Made by a program: the position numbers and the translations under genes. Below are positions 50,301 through 54,600 of a stretch of DNA of 64,000 nt, piece after piece. The stretch is taken from contig NC_059549.1 of assembly GCF_905220415.1 (NCBI RefSeq), forward strand, positions 1,736,001 to 1,800,000. Direction: 5' to 3'. Every line of letters starts with the position of its first letter. Position 1 is the stretch's first letter. This DNA is from Colias croceus (lineage: Eukaryota > Arthropoda > Insecta > Lepidoptera > Pieridae). Below the pieces are notes generated by a model. It saw nothing but the letters and a program-made list of their open reading frames with translations, ran no database searches and had not been told where the DNA came from.

Positions 50301-51578
50301 TTTTTCATGATTATTTCACGGGGCGCCGACTTAACAGCAATGACGCGCAATAAAGGTGTAATTATAGCGTCTAAAGTCTATAATCTAATAATAATCAAAC
50401 CTACTGTCCCACTGTTGGTATACTAAGTTAAAAGAAGGATATATAGGGTGTCCCAACAAGAACGCAAGATTTAAATTTGGCGCCATTCGAAGTGTCATTG
50501 TTTGACATATCAACAAGTGTAATTTTTTTTTAGTAGAAGGTATAAGGTTAGTAAAAATGGAACGCTAAACGAAGGATCAACACATTCTCATTGCAAAATT
50601 TGTTTTACCAAAATAGTGAAAGTTTTGCGGCTACAGTACGAAAATTGCTATCAAAGAAATTGCGATCAGTAAAAAGAGATTAATGGAAAAATTTGCTGAA
50701 ACTGGGTCTGTTAGTGATGTAAAGACAACAACGCGCCTTCGCCTTCAGGTCGATCAACCGAAAATATCGCAGCAGTACGTGATGATATCGCTCAAACTCC
50801 ATCCATCTCAATTCAACACCGAGCTCCAAAAATTGGTGCTTCCGAATCCACTATGCAGCGAATTTTGACGAAAGATTTGCGTCTTGCATGCTGGAGGGGA
50901 TGTGGTTTCAACAAGACGGCGCCACATGTCATACAGCCAGAGAAACAATACAATTGCTGCATCAGTCATTTCTCGGTCGTGTTATTTCACGCTTTGGGGA
51001 CCATAATTGGCCACCTAGATCATGCGATTTAGGGGTTTTTTTGAATTCGATGGTTTATGCAATTAAGCCGACGACGACTCAAGCCTTAAAAGACGAAATT
51101 GGACGCTGTATTAATGAAATACCACATCATTTATGTAAAACGGTCATTGAAAATTTCATTAAAAGATCGCGTATGTGCCAGCAAAGCCGCGGCGGCCATC
51201 TCCCTGATGTATTGTTCCAAACATAACCTCATCTTGTCTACTTTACGATATAATATAGTTTTCACAATTTTTTTTTAAATATCTGCGTTTTATGTCAAAT
51301 TTAAATCTTGCGTTCTTATTGGGACACCTATAGTTGTGCCCTTCGCGCTTAGTATACCAATAGTGGGACATCCTGTATATTAATTACATAATTCCATAAT
51401 TATCTTGTTAATCCCACAGGATGCCGACCTAACAGCGGTAACTCGTGCTCTCAGTGACGGAGTGACCCGCACGTTCCCTCTGTCGCGCTACACGCCGGTC
51501 TCTCCGAGAGAGAAGCTCAAGTCCATCCTCGCTGAACACATGCCACGATCGCTGTATGAAGGATTGTATGCTGATTAA
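5239..51578 (+). CDS. Membrane-anchored SDR-family protein, BDH1/SDR9C-like, probable pseudoenzyme (7 exons)
   Basis: Exons 5239-5349, 8542-8721, 21547-21750, 23318-23483, 38841-39028, 43085-43258 and 51420-51578 join to 1182 nt, 393 residues, across GT-AG introns. Residues 1-37 form a basic tail. Residues 48-68 and 74-93 are hydrophobic, probably membrane segments. From about 101 to the C-terminus the chain follows a classical SDR of the BDH1/SDR9C type without gaps. The dinucleotide loop reads T108-G-C-D-N-V-L-G115 (TGxxxGxG with Val for the middle Gly), NNAG is N189-C-E-S192, the active-site Ser (S244/S245) and helix Asn (N214) remain, but Tyr is H258, Lys is L262, and PG is A288-G289. Active SDR9C enzymes oxidise hydroxybutyrate, retinol or steroids with NAD. 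With Tyr and Lys gone, catalysis is unlikely, so I infer a structural or regulatory role. Exons are GC-rich against AT-rich introns. The start has A at -3 and G at +4. A pseudogene is less likely because the frame and most splice sites are intact. Confidence 0.88.
5350..6150 (+). other. Intron 1, first part
   Basis: Non-coding AT-rich sequence. A short (cagcat) microsatellite of about 3.5 units lies at 5521-5541. No other feature is seen before the foldback MITE at 6151. Confidence 0.6.
6151..6329. mobile_element. Foldback MITE with TTA target duplication
   Basis: Element 6154-6326 (173 bp) is an almost complete palindrome. The left half, starting agccttgtatccacttgagc, is mirrored by the right half, ending gctcaagtggatacaaggct, and pairing continues nearly to the centre. 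TTA flanks both sides. It is GC-rich against its surroundings. The TIR and 3-bp duplication suggest a PIF/Harbinger-type MITE; transcribed in the host pre-mRNA, it would form a long hairpin. Confidence 0.85.
6330..8541 (+). other. Intron 1, remainder
   Basis: AT-rich, with no gene or recognisable repeat. It ends in the acceptor ttcttttctag at 8541, which has a good pyrimidine tract. Confidence 0.6.
8542..8721 (+). CDS. SDR-like gene, exon 2 (two hydrophobic segments)
   Basis: It encodes residues 38-97, phase 0 at both ends, with donor gtatgt. Hydrophobic stretches at residues 48-68 and 74-93 are separated by a short HISQ-like turn, so the pair looks like a membrane hairpin. The exon opens with EVPWDIID, and the reading frame continues directly into the SDR domain of exon 3. 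Confidence 0.88.
8722..10259 (+). other. Intron 2, first part
   Basis: No gene. A patch at about 8960-9125 is GC-richer than its surroundings (it includes a 12-C run at 9068 and a gacgtcac motif) and may be an old dispersed repeat, but I cannot define its ends. Confidence 0.5.
10260..10711. mobile_element. Non-autonomous DNA transposon with imperfect TIRs
   Basis: The left end caattgagtatttgaataaa and the right end tttattcaaatacctactca...caattg form an inverted repeat of about 22 bp, broken by a 4-base insertion (ggta) in the right arm. The interior of about 400 bp is non-coding and includes gacgtca motifs. The target duplication is unclear (atga/tatga). Confidence 0.55.
10712..12467 (+). 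repeat. Intron 2 segment with a LINE-like 3' tail
   Basis: Mostly unremarkable AT-rich intron. At about 12140-12247 a segment with an aataaa-like signal followed by (attcattc)n resembles the microsatellite tail of a non-LTR retrotransposon. No reverse transcriptase reading frame accompanies it. Confidence 0.35.
12468..13622 (-). mobile_element. Degenerate piggyBac-type transposon, TTAA target duplication
   Basis: Element 12472-13618 is flanked by TTAA on both sides. The inverted tips are cacgttcactgcg at the left and cgcagttaacgtg at the right (12 of 13 match). On the - strand, 13113 to about 12846 keeps the C-terminal Cys-rich domain of a piggyBac transposase: RCVGCY, then after one frameshift ECTGC, then CLACF followed by YEKH. 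Only about 500 bp precede this domain, so the catalytic core has been deleted and the element is defective. Confidence 0.8.
12846..13113 (-). pseudogene. piggyBac transposase C-terminal zinc-finger remnant
   Basis: The order of motifs on the - strand is HHLL...RCVGCYEKL, a frame change, ECTGC, CLACF and a final His. This pattern of CxxC pairs with a CF-x3-H end is the Cys-rich tail of PGBD-type transposases. The frame is broken between the first and second CxxC, and the DDD catalytic region is absent. It cannot encode a transposase. Confidence 0.7.
13623..14778 (+). other. Intron 2 segment without features
   Basis: AT-rich. There is an imperfect tg-rich microsatellite near 13912-13940. The two overlapping - strand frames at 13899-14266 show no motifs and are taken as chance. 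Confidence 0.5.
14779..15034 (+). mobile_element. Lepidopteran dispersed element, aaccgacttc TIR family
   Basis: The left end aaccgacttcaaa and the right end tttgaagtcggtt are inverted repeats. Just inside the left end are the characteristic gaggaggttatcaattcg segment and a long T run (about 14827-14847). The pattern is common in moth genomes. A truncated copy lies at 63038. Confidence 0.75.
15035..17015 (+). other. Intron 2 segment without features
   Basis: AT-rich non-coding sequence; no repeat or gene was recognised. Confidence 0.5.
17016..17196. mobile_element. PIF/Harbinger-like MITE, TTA target duplication
   Basis: Element 17019-17193 (175 bp) is flanked by TTA on both sides. The left end gggctgatttttcaatc and the right end gattcaaaaatcggccc are inverted repeats with one mismatch, and pairing resumes inside (ttggtttaa / tttaaccaa). 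It is non-coding. Confidence 0.85.
17197..21356 (+). other. Intron 2, last third
   Basis: No gene. A hairpin with perfect 21-bp arms lies at 20743-20795. Short direct repeats of gtaagaaaatgta occur at about 19535 and 19564. A 106-codon frame on the - strand at 18775-19095 is AT-rich, motif-free and rejected. Confidence 0.5.
20743..20795. repeat. Perfect inverted repeat (21-bp arms)
   Basis: gaatttattcaatcttgaat(t) at 20743-20763 is the exact reverse complement of 20775-20795, separated by 11 bases. It is AT-rich, with no known function; it may be a remnant of a foldback element. Confidence 0.7.
21357..21537 (-). mobile_element. Short Helitron-like (Lep1-type) copy abutting exon 3
   Basis: Read on the - strand it starts actaatattataaatgcg, carries a tetranucleotide run (gtct)n, and ends in gcgaagccggggcgga followed by CTAG-type sequence (ctag at 21358-21361). 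It ends nine bases before the AG-bounded acceptor of exon 3, so the natural branch point and pyrimidine-tract region of intron 2 lies in, or next to, transposon DNA. A tRNA/RTE-type SINE is the alternative classification. Confidence 0.7.
21547..21750 (+). CDS. SDR-like gene, exon 3 (dinucleotide-binding motif)
   Basis: It encodes residues 98-165, phase 0 at both ends. The beta-1 strand KAVLVTGCD (103-111) leads into N-V-L-G: the motif is TGxxxGxG with the middle Gly changed to Val113. The strand HVFAGF follows, then LQLDVTSE (156-163), the D-V of SDR beta-3. The donor is gtaaaa. The acceptor ttgttgacag is short of pyrimidines. Confidence 0.92.
21751..23317 (+). other. Intron 3
   Basis: 1567 bp, AT-rich, no feature recognised. 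It ends in the acceptor ttccttatttcag. Confidence 0.7.
23318..23483 (+). CDS. SDR-like gene, exon 4 (NNAG position and helix Asn)
   Basis: It encodes residues 166-220 plus the first base of codon 221. The SDR NNAG motif reads N-C-E-S (189-192). EVNLLG (212-217) keeps the helix Asn. The end is uncertain. Exon 5 demands a phase-1 donor, and two are in frame: tag|gtgtaa after 23483 (chosen, slightly better by consensus) and tgg|gttcgt after 23471, which removes four residues and restores the usual spacing of eight residues between the conserved Gly and LPL. The best-looking donor, ggt|gtaagc after 23485, is out of phase. Confidence 0.8.
23484..24087 (+). other. Intron 4, first part
   Basis: AT-rich non-coding sequence with no recognised repeat. 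Confidence 0.5.
24091..24262 (-). repeat. Dispersed repeat, inverted copy of 29563-29720
   Basis: 24105-24262 (158 bp) is, base for base, the reverse complement of 29563-29720. The GC-rich core includes ggtggcgcggccggcgcac and is followed by a segment rich in ctctct. In addition 24091-24130 matches 29434-29473 in inverted orientation. The family is unknown to me. Confidence 0.85.
24263..25247 (+). other. Intron 4 segment without a gene
   Basis: It contains a small stem (aaggttgt ... acaacctt) at about 24285-24311 and AT-rich sequence beyond. No coding region. Confidence 0.4.
25248..25426 (-). mobile_element. Short Helitron-like copy
   Basis: On the + strand it starts ctagcggtccgccccggctt and ends in AT-rich tatattatatagata, the inverse of the usual tctatactaatattata start. 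The body shares the gaaatcggttcagctgttc segment with related copies. It is a degenerate non-autonomous copy. Confidence 0.65.
25427..26148 (+). other. Intron 4 segment without features
   Basis: No recognisable gene or repeat. The non-repetitive sequence at 26051-26148 leads directly into the minisatellite. Confidence 0.5.
26149..26470 (+). repeat. 60-bp minisatellite, about five units
   Basis: Rows 26161-26220 and 26221-26280 are identical over 60 bases; three further units diverge by small insertions (taatta, an 18-base partial unit) and substitutions. Each unit contains gccctcgcggggc, a self-complementary hairpin core, and gtgcaaatatatatcag. Because the unit is 20 codons long, both strands stay open across it, producing false repetitive ORFs. 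Confidence 0.9.
26471..28580 (+). repeat. Composite non-coding region with a duplicated palindromic unit
   Basis: A segment of about 78 bp occurs twice (27521-27600 and 27671-27748). Each copy holds a hairpin, gaactaaac ... gtttagttc, followed by cgctgtccgtg and a ctcgtg.ttacgg motif. An 11-G run lies at 27447-27457. The short frames between 27385 and 28276 have no recognisable domain. The GC content and lack of similarity to the flanks suggest a decayed transposon that I cannot name. Confidence 0.45.
28581..28744. mobile_element. Small MITE with perfect 16-bp TIRs
   Basis: ggccttactaataaaa at 28581-28596 is mirrored exactly by ttttattagtaaggcc at 28729-28744. The element is 164 bp and non-coding. 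No clear target duplication is seen, so the superfamily is undetermined. Confidence 0.7.
28745..29433 (+). other. Intron 4 segment without features
   Basis: AT-rich; nothing recognised. Confidence 0.5.
29472..29767. mobile_element. Foldback element with perfect 60-bp TIRs
   Basis: 29472-29531 is the exact reverse complement of 29708-29767 (starts agctgtgttttacctgaaaa). Between them lies 176 bp, most of which (29563-29707) belongs to the 158-bp repeat whose inverted copy is at 24105. The last 13 bases of that repeat (gtaagcttcaaat) are shared with the TIR. A further matching piece, 29434-29473, abuts on the left. Confidence 0.8.
29768..31897 (+). other. Intron 4 segment without a gene
   Basis: It contains the hairpin at 30912-30954 and a short tandem duplication of aacacaattcgctagt.gcag at about 31720-31766. 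Nothing else is recognised. Confidence 0.5.
30912..30954. repeat. Perfect hairpin (20-bp arms, 3-base loop)
   Basis: gtagtataaaataaaaagat at 30912-30931 is the exact reverse complement of 30935-30954. It is entirely AT-rich. No function can be assigned. Confidence 0.8.
31898..32070 (-). mobile_element. Short Helitron-like copy
   Basis: It starts ctagcggtccgccccggctt on the + strand, with the same body as the 21357 copy (catttcgcaataaa-like segment, caaaatcggttgg, and the acagacagacagag run). The AT-rich end is truncated near 32070. Confidence 0.7.
32471..32699 (+). mobile_element. Short Helitron (Lep1-type), complete ends
   Basis: It begins TCcatactaatattataaa and ends gcgggcggaaacCTAG, inserted between A (32470) and T (32700), as expected for a Helitron. 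It shares the lepidopteran non-autonomous body (gaaatttggtatggagata, tcccgggaaaatgac). It has no coding capacity and no target duplication. Confidence 0.75.
32700..33676 (+). other. Intron 4 segment with a hairpin
   Basis: AT-rich. The perfect hairpin at 33387-33434 is the only recognised structure. Confidence 0.5.
33387..33434. repeat. Perfect hairpin (20-bp arms, 8-base loop)
   Basis: ttcctttcacgcttcgatgt at 33387-33406 pairs exactly with 33415-33434 across the loop ataacgta. The arms are of mixed composition, unlike the AT-rich flanks, so chance is unlikely. It may be a transposon footprint or a recent inversion duplication. Confidence 0.85.
33677..33897 (-). mobile_element. Short Helitron-like copy (second subfamily)
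   Basis: On the - strand it begins TCTATACTAATATTATAAAG and carries the ttgtttgtttgaacgc segment; its 3' end (cgcgaagcgcagc) has lost the exact CTAG. It is related to the copies at 44003 and 45194. Confidence 0.7.
33898..34914 (+). other. Intron 4 segment without features
   Basis: AT-rich non-coding sequence; nothing recognised. Confidence 0.5.
34915..35856. mobile_element. Non-autonomous DNA transposon with 25-bp perfect TIRs, TA duplication
   Basis: gaggaaagtcaccaaatatg and onward (34917-34941) is mirrored exactly at 35830-35854, and TA flanks both ends, as in Tc1/mariner-like elements. The interior of about 890 bp repeats the motif catatggaat-like / ccaaatatggaat, or its complement, about seven times (near 34929, 35108, 35130, 35449, 35479, 35813 and 35832). 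The frame at 35217-35402 has no transposase motif. Confidence 0.75.
35857..36552 (+). other. Intron 4 segment without features
   Basis: AT-rich; no gene or repeat recognised. Confidence 0.5.
36830..37165 (-). pseudogene. Frame-shifted C-terminus of the CR1-like ORF2
   Basis: It continues the preceding reverse transcriptase frame after a shift (RRKVLDQVFLHKLVNG onward), with the conserved C-terminal part R.PRNSN...YN typical of CR1/Jockey ORF2. In the intact element it would be one protein. Its first 12 or so codons overlap the upstream frame and are not genuine. Confidence 0.75.
37101..38588 (-). CDS. LINE reverse transcriptase fragment (CR1-like)
   Basis: This frame of 495 codons covers the reverse transcriptase domain of a non-LTR retrotransposon. 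Visible motifs are NNYRPISIL (142-150), YTDFCKAFD with the motif A Asp at residue 213, GVPQGSHLGP (269-278) and the catalytic FADD at 300-303. A C-terminal segment typical of CR1/Jockey ORF2 follows. The expected N-terminal APE endonuclease is absent. The frame shifts near 37135-37165, and the rest of the protein continues in another frame to 36830. The SHLGP form of the motif is common in CR1-related lepidopteran elements; the clade is inferred. The copy is inactive. Confidence 0.85.
   Translation of the reverse strand: MYVKNKRSNSGTYPTPMKLGNSSATDGTQICNMFADYFSSVYETSSQHNGDMNSMTHNATSYLQSLTINQDLVFKALKRLDQKKGAGSDAIPHVFAKKCAKELCYPLTVIYNLSLKQSIFPSAWKESIIVPIPKTGDANLINNYRPISILSVFGKVFESLICPIITSHIKQSVSRFQHGFTKNRSTSTNLLLYLECLVEAVEAHTCVDVIYTDFCKAFDKVDHNILIQKLHNIGIGGGLLRWFSSYLLGRHSRVVVNGFASEPFSTKSGVPQGSHLGPILFNIFINDLPLNLKYSKIFLFADDLKILRTIKSTTDSTLLQKDINSLAEWCNINKMKLNSEKCYHIRFSRHRSRGIIAPSYQINNHILATVDKIKDLGVYFDAKLSFHAHFNNIINNGFKMLGFLLRTCKNFRNPLTKITLFNALVRSKLEYCSVIWNPKYNIHINNIERIQKRFLWHLAYSCNVAKKIRSYSERLDYFKIRTLSEEEGFGSGLFT
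38591..38840 (+). other. End of intron 4
   Basis: 250 bp of non-coding sequence between the LINE and exon 5, ending in the acceptor actcatgtccag at 38840. Confidence 0.6.
38841..39028 (+). CDS. SDR-like gene, exon 5 (active-site region)
   Basis: It starts with two bases completing codon 221 and ends phase 0 before donor gtgagt. It encodes ARLVQVMLPLVRRARG (223-238), then RVVLASS (239-245), where the active-site Ser is kept, and the catalytic segment in which Tyr is replaced by H258 and Lys by L262 (HAASL in place of YxxxK). It is strongly GC-rich, so antisense frames are also open. The acceptor cag|gc at 38840 is the only one that keeps the frame. Confidence 0.9.
39052..39240 (-). mobile_element. 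LINE/SINE 3'-end fragment, 23 bases after exon 5
   Basis: The + strand starts gtaaactcaaactcaaacat, the reverse of a (gtttga)n tail, and continues with caattagac, accgattcgg and gagaagaaccggcaagaaac segments, a 3'-end block common in lepidopteran non-LTR elements. It has no coding capacity. Confidence 0.55.
39301..39362 (+). pseudogene. Decayed partial copy of exon 5
   Basis: cgcgtggttctcg at 39305-39317 is identical to 38890-38902 of exon 5. The following bases (atcgtc, cctga, gca, cggc, cgtgca) keep the same order, with substitutions and small gaps. It is separated from exon 5 by the LINE tail. It has no usable frame and covers only the RVVLASSILTHVA-equivalent part. Confidence 0.55.
39363..43084 (+). 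other. Intron 5, remainder
   Basis: Mostly AT-rich. Weak items: a piggyBac-like pair of TTAACCC ends at about 40034 and 40151, and an A-box-like TGGCACAGTGG at 42839-42849 with no B box downstream. The sequence ends in the acceptor ttccaatccag at 43084. No gene. Confidence 0.5.
43085..43258 (+). CDS. SDR-like gene, exon 6
   Basis: It encodes residues 284-341, phase 0 at both ends, with consensus donor gtaagt. VVVAAGEY (284-291) stands where active SDR9C proteins have the V.EPG.F segment, so the PG pair is A-G. It then covers the substrate-side helices, including MWKRLSDEQKGAYGEDYFE, a pattern close to the W..L......YG..YF stretch of BDH1. Confidence 0.92.
43259..44002 (+). repeat. Intron 6, first part, with a dispersed-repeat remnant
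   Basis: 43539-43671 is a GC-rich block ending in imperfect inverted tips (aaagctattgcat / atgcaatagttt), a pattern I associate with moth dispersed repeats. From 43762 to the Helitron at 44003 an open frame is Cys-rich (CVSC and HCFCCNNC at about residues 38-59), but it is cut by the Helitron and is not supported as a gene. Confidence 0.35.
44003..44157 (-). mobile_element. Short Helitron-like copy (second subfamily)
   Basis: + strand ctagctgtgccccgcggttt to ttataatattagtataga; reversed, it begins TCTATAC and ends CTAG. A flanks the TC end and T flanks the CTAG end, as for Helitrons. It is truncated internally relative to the copy at 45194. Confidence 0.75.
44158..45193 (+). other. Intron 6 segment without features
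   Basis: AT-rich; nothing recognised. Confidence 0.5.
45194..45384 (-). mobile_element. Short Helitron-like copy (second subfamily)
   Basis: Starts ctagctgtgctccgcggttt and ends agattagtataga on the + strand. It has the attggtcttagcgtgatgat, gggctatctaacaccga and caaacaaactcttcagct segments shared with 33677 and 44003. Confidence 0.75.
45385..46734 (+). other. Intron 6 segment without features
   Basis: AT-rich non-coding sequence. A GC-richer patch at 45640-45770 has no recognised identity. Confidence 0.45.
46735..46948 (+). mobile_element. Short Helitron-like copy (first subfamily)
   Basis: It begins TCtatactaatattataaag after A, has a (gtat)n run, and ends gcgggcggaaggctat, where the terminal CTAG is mutated to CTAT. 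It is related to the copy at 32471. Confidence 0.7.
46949..50404 (+). other. Intron 6, central part
   Basis: No gene. 47160-47450 resembles a common moth dispersed sequence (ttttccccgactacgcaaaa, tttctttgacacgccctgca) but has no clear ends. A 24-base direct repeat, gaaacgcacgttccca.tcgcac, occurs at 50109 and 50169 around an A-rich stretch. Confidence 0.4.
50444..51330 (+). mobile_element. Defective mariner-like (Tc1/mariner superfamily) transposon
   Basis: The ends ggtgtcccaacaagaacgca (left) and tgcgttcttattgggacacc (right) form TIRs of about 31 bp that continue through agatttaaatttg, with one mismatch. TA lies outside each end, as required for this superfamily. The interior holds broken transposase sequence. 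At about 885 bp it is shorter than a full mariner (about 1.3 kb), so it is internally deleted. Confidence 0.85.
50683..51226 (+). pseudogene. Broken mariner-like transposase
   Basis: The first part (MEKFAETGSVSDVK and, after a frame change near 50748, GRSTENIAAVRDD and STMQRIL) is the DNA-binding helix-turn-helix region. The second frame from 50888 carries WFQQDGATCHT with the second catalytic Asp, and PPRSCDL with the third-Asp region; about 36 residues separate the two Asp. The stretch containing the first catalytic Asp is deleted, and the segment usually following CDL (a PLDFFLW-like box) is damaged. It is non-functional. Confidence 0.8.
51420..51578 (+). CDS. SDR-like gene, exon 7 (C-terminus and stop)
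   Basis: It encodes residues 342-393 and TAA. Acceptor tcccacag at 51419. DADLTAVTRALSDGV and RYTPVSPREKLKSIL match the C-terminal helix and the RY.P segment of BDH1-like SDRs, and HMPRSLYEGLY ends the protein as MTHLPG...IY does in BDH1. Confidence 0.93.
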   Translation, partial: DADLTAVTRALSDGVTRTFPLSRYTPVSPREKLKSILAEHMPRSLYEGLYAD

Positions 51579-51626
51579 ATGAAAACGAATCTGTTTTTCA
51601 TTACAAGATTTTTTGTATTGTTGAAA

Positions 51627-51632
51627 AATAAA
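51627..51632 (+). terminator. Polyadenylation signal AATAAA
   Basis: AATAAA lies 49 bases after the stop codon of the SDR-like gene, followed by T/G-rich sequence. It gives a short 3' untranslated region of roughly 70 bases. Later AATAAA copies exist, so longer forms are possible. Confidence 0.6.
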
Positions 51633-54600
51633 AATGACGTCTCATAAATTTAAACTTGCAAAACTGAAAAATACTTGAAGGTCGACTTTGACTATCGATT
51701 GTATTTATATTTTGGAATTGTCAGAAATAATGTGAAATTGTAAATTGTAAAAAAGTAAACACTAAGGGTTGGCGCAAACGGGCCACCGACCACATTCCCT
51801 GGTGGCCAGCGACAGGCACTTGACACTTTTTTCACTATTTTCATATTATATTTTGCATAGACCACACACGTATAGCCGATGGCAACCATTCGCTACAGAA
51901 GCGTGCGCGACAAAATATGTGAAAAAAATTTGGTCAATAATTCTAATAGAGCATTGTATAGAACACGTATCTCTAATTCTCTATCCAACGTTGCAATGAA
52001 AATAAATAACATAATACGCCATATTTATGCGAGTCTTAAGTGGTCACGGCATCATCATGGTCTGCATTAGAAAATTCTCGCATTTCTAAAAAGTCTTTCA
52101 TGAATATAAATAGATACATTGAAATCAACATTCTAGATCTAAAGCAAATTTATATTTCTATATAGTTTTGCTATAACTGCTAAAAATAACTCATTATCTT
52201 GAACATCAGTATAATTTGCCTAGCCAGATAACTAACAGTTAGGCCATCTGAATTAGTGTTACCTAGTTTCCTATTAATTCAGGCAATTAAATTGTTCTTG
52301 TAGCAAATGAGGGCACACCTCTGCGGCCAAACTCGTACTACGTATGCATTATGTACACGAAACAGAGTTTGCGAATAATTTAATTTCGTATGTACAAGCA
52401 GGTTAATTGATCGTTGATGCGGTTTTGTTTGATTTAATTATTTAATTAACGAACCGCGAATCGTTTGGAATACATCAATTGTTATTCAAACTACGATACA
52501 TTCAAAATAACACAAATACTTAATTGGGCATTAATTTTTATTTATCTCATTATACTTCTTTAAAGCTACTTGTACATTTTAATAAAAATATCGTATATAT
52601 GACAACATTCGTTAATTTTCGAGCGAAATTTAAAAGCACTTAAACGATACCCTAACAGGCTATCAGTATCATCACAGTACCGTAAATTTTCATTTTACGG
52701 TTTTTATCGACCTCAAAGCGTCCAGTATATTATTTATCACCCTTTTTACTTAAGTATCTTTAATCGATTTGCTTTTGTTTAACGTGTATATTATCACGGA
52801 AACGAATAGAATATATTTATATACCATTTATTACTTTAACAATATTTTTTCATGTCTATGTATGTATATGTATAGTATGTAAAGTATGCTCCTTTATTTT
52901 TTATGATTACAATGGTTATCTATTTACTAACATATATAACTATATATACGATATATCTAACTTACTATAACTATTTTAGGAAGATATCACCAGTTTTAAT
53001 ATTGGATACTTGATGGCTGCCAATCGCACTTGGCTCTACGGTCCCGTTAAATTAATGGACGTAATTTTTTCTTCTTTCATAGTGACTGGCGAAATAGTAC
53101 ATTAAAAATTTGAGTGCTAACGATACGCTACCTAGAATTTTAGCCAGCCAGAAAATATTACATATATATGTATTTATTTATGTTTTTAGGTTGATATGTA
53201 TTTACTTATATGGTTGGTTTCTGTACTGAATTTTAAATTAAGTTTTTGCTAACACATTTTCATGGAAACAAATAAAATATTACACATAGTATATTTCATT
53301 TATAATTATATATAATTTTGATTCAATATAGAAATCAGTCAATATTAATGTATAAATTGGAAAGATTGAGAGAAGAGTTATTTTAAGCATCTCTTTTATG
53401 AGCTTTTCATTAGTTAAGTAAATGATTTATATTCCGTACCAATATGATAAAGAAACACAAAAAGATCTCTGAAATGCTTGGAAATTTCTGAGCCTTTTGA
53501 TTTAAAAAAATTCTTAAAGAAGTTACTGAAATATGACGCCATGAGAAGAGATTGTTCGGTTCTGTAAAAAGTATTGGAACGGAATTTAAATTATTTTGAA
53601 TAATTTTTTGTTAAGCTTAGTTTTTTCTTTATATTAATAGGTAATATTGTAAAATCTAGTCAACTTAGCAACTAGAAAATTTTAACATTTGTTCTATTTT
53701 ATAGTTGATAATTTATTGTAAGTAGATGTAGATCGTAATTGTGTTTTAGCGCGTCCATGACCCTTGTAATAAATATTTATTTATTTAATCATTTATTGTA
53801 CCACAACATTTAATATTACAATGTACAGTATAATATATATTTGTATGGATGCGAAGTACTAACGTACGTACGTACACTTTAGTAAATAATAAAGTGTACG
53901 TATTTATGAAAAATGAAATCTCATCTAAGGTTCAAAATAAACTTATAAATATTCAGTTCGCTTAATGTGTTTTGAATTCGGAATCCATCCCGAAGCGAAA
54001 GTAAATTTATTCAATATTTTTTAAAAGCAAACAGCCGTAAGAATGGAATAACTTCTAAATTCCTTGGTCATGGACATCTACCTGAGGTATGTATTGTAAG
54101 CCTTGCAATATAAGACGTTGAAACCTTAATACCAAGTAAGAAAGTAATTTAAAAAATGCAGCCTTACACCTAAGTTATAGGATGACCTACTTGCAGATCG
54201 CTACATTTAAAAAATGCATTTAAACTTGTATCCGACACCAACCCGCATTAATAATTGAAATTTGTGTGAAATAATCTTGTATTATTTTGTAATAAATGTT
54301 ATAAAACTGTGATATACTGTGTTTTATTTATATTGGTTAATCTTTTTATCCTGTAATTGGAAATTATTTTTGATGATTTGCTATATTGATGATAATAAAA
54401 ATGAAAGAACAGCTTACCTATATAATGTTTTGAGACTACAAAATTTTGTATATAAATGCGAGAGATATTTTAATTATAGAACAACATCCAGTTCATCCAA
54501 TTTTAAATATTTAAATAGGTATAATAAGGGATGCAAAATAACATCATATTTATAATTTATAATTAATACTTACATAACGTTGAACCATCATAATATATTT

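Larger units (their letters stand above)
50405..51370. mobile_element. Small TIR element split by a mariner-like insertion
   Basis: tgtcccactgttggtatact and aag at 50405-50427 is mirrored at 51348-51370 with 22 of 23 matches. Without the inner mariner-like insertion (50444-51330) the outer element is only about 80 bp. Its right end lies 49 bases before exon 7. Confidence 0.7.
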
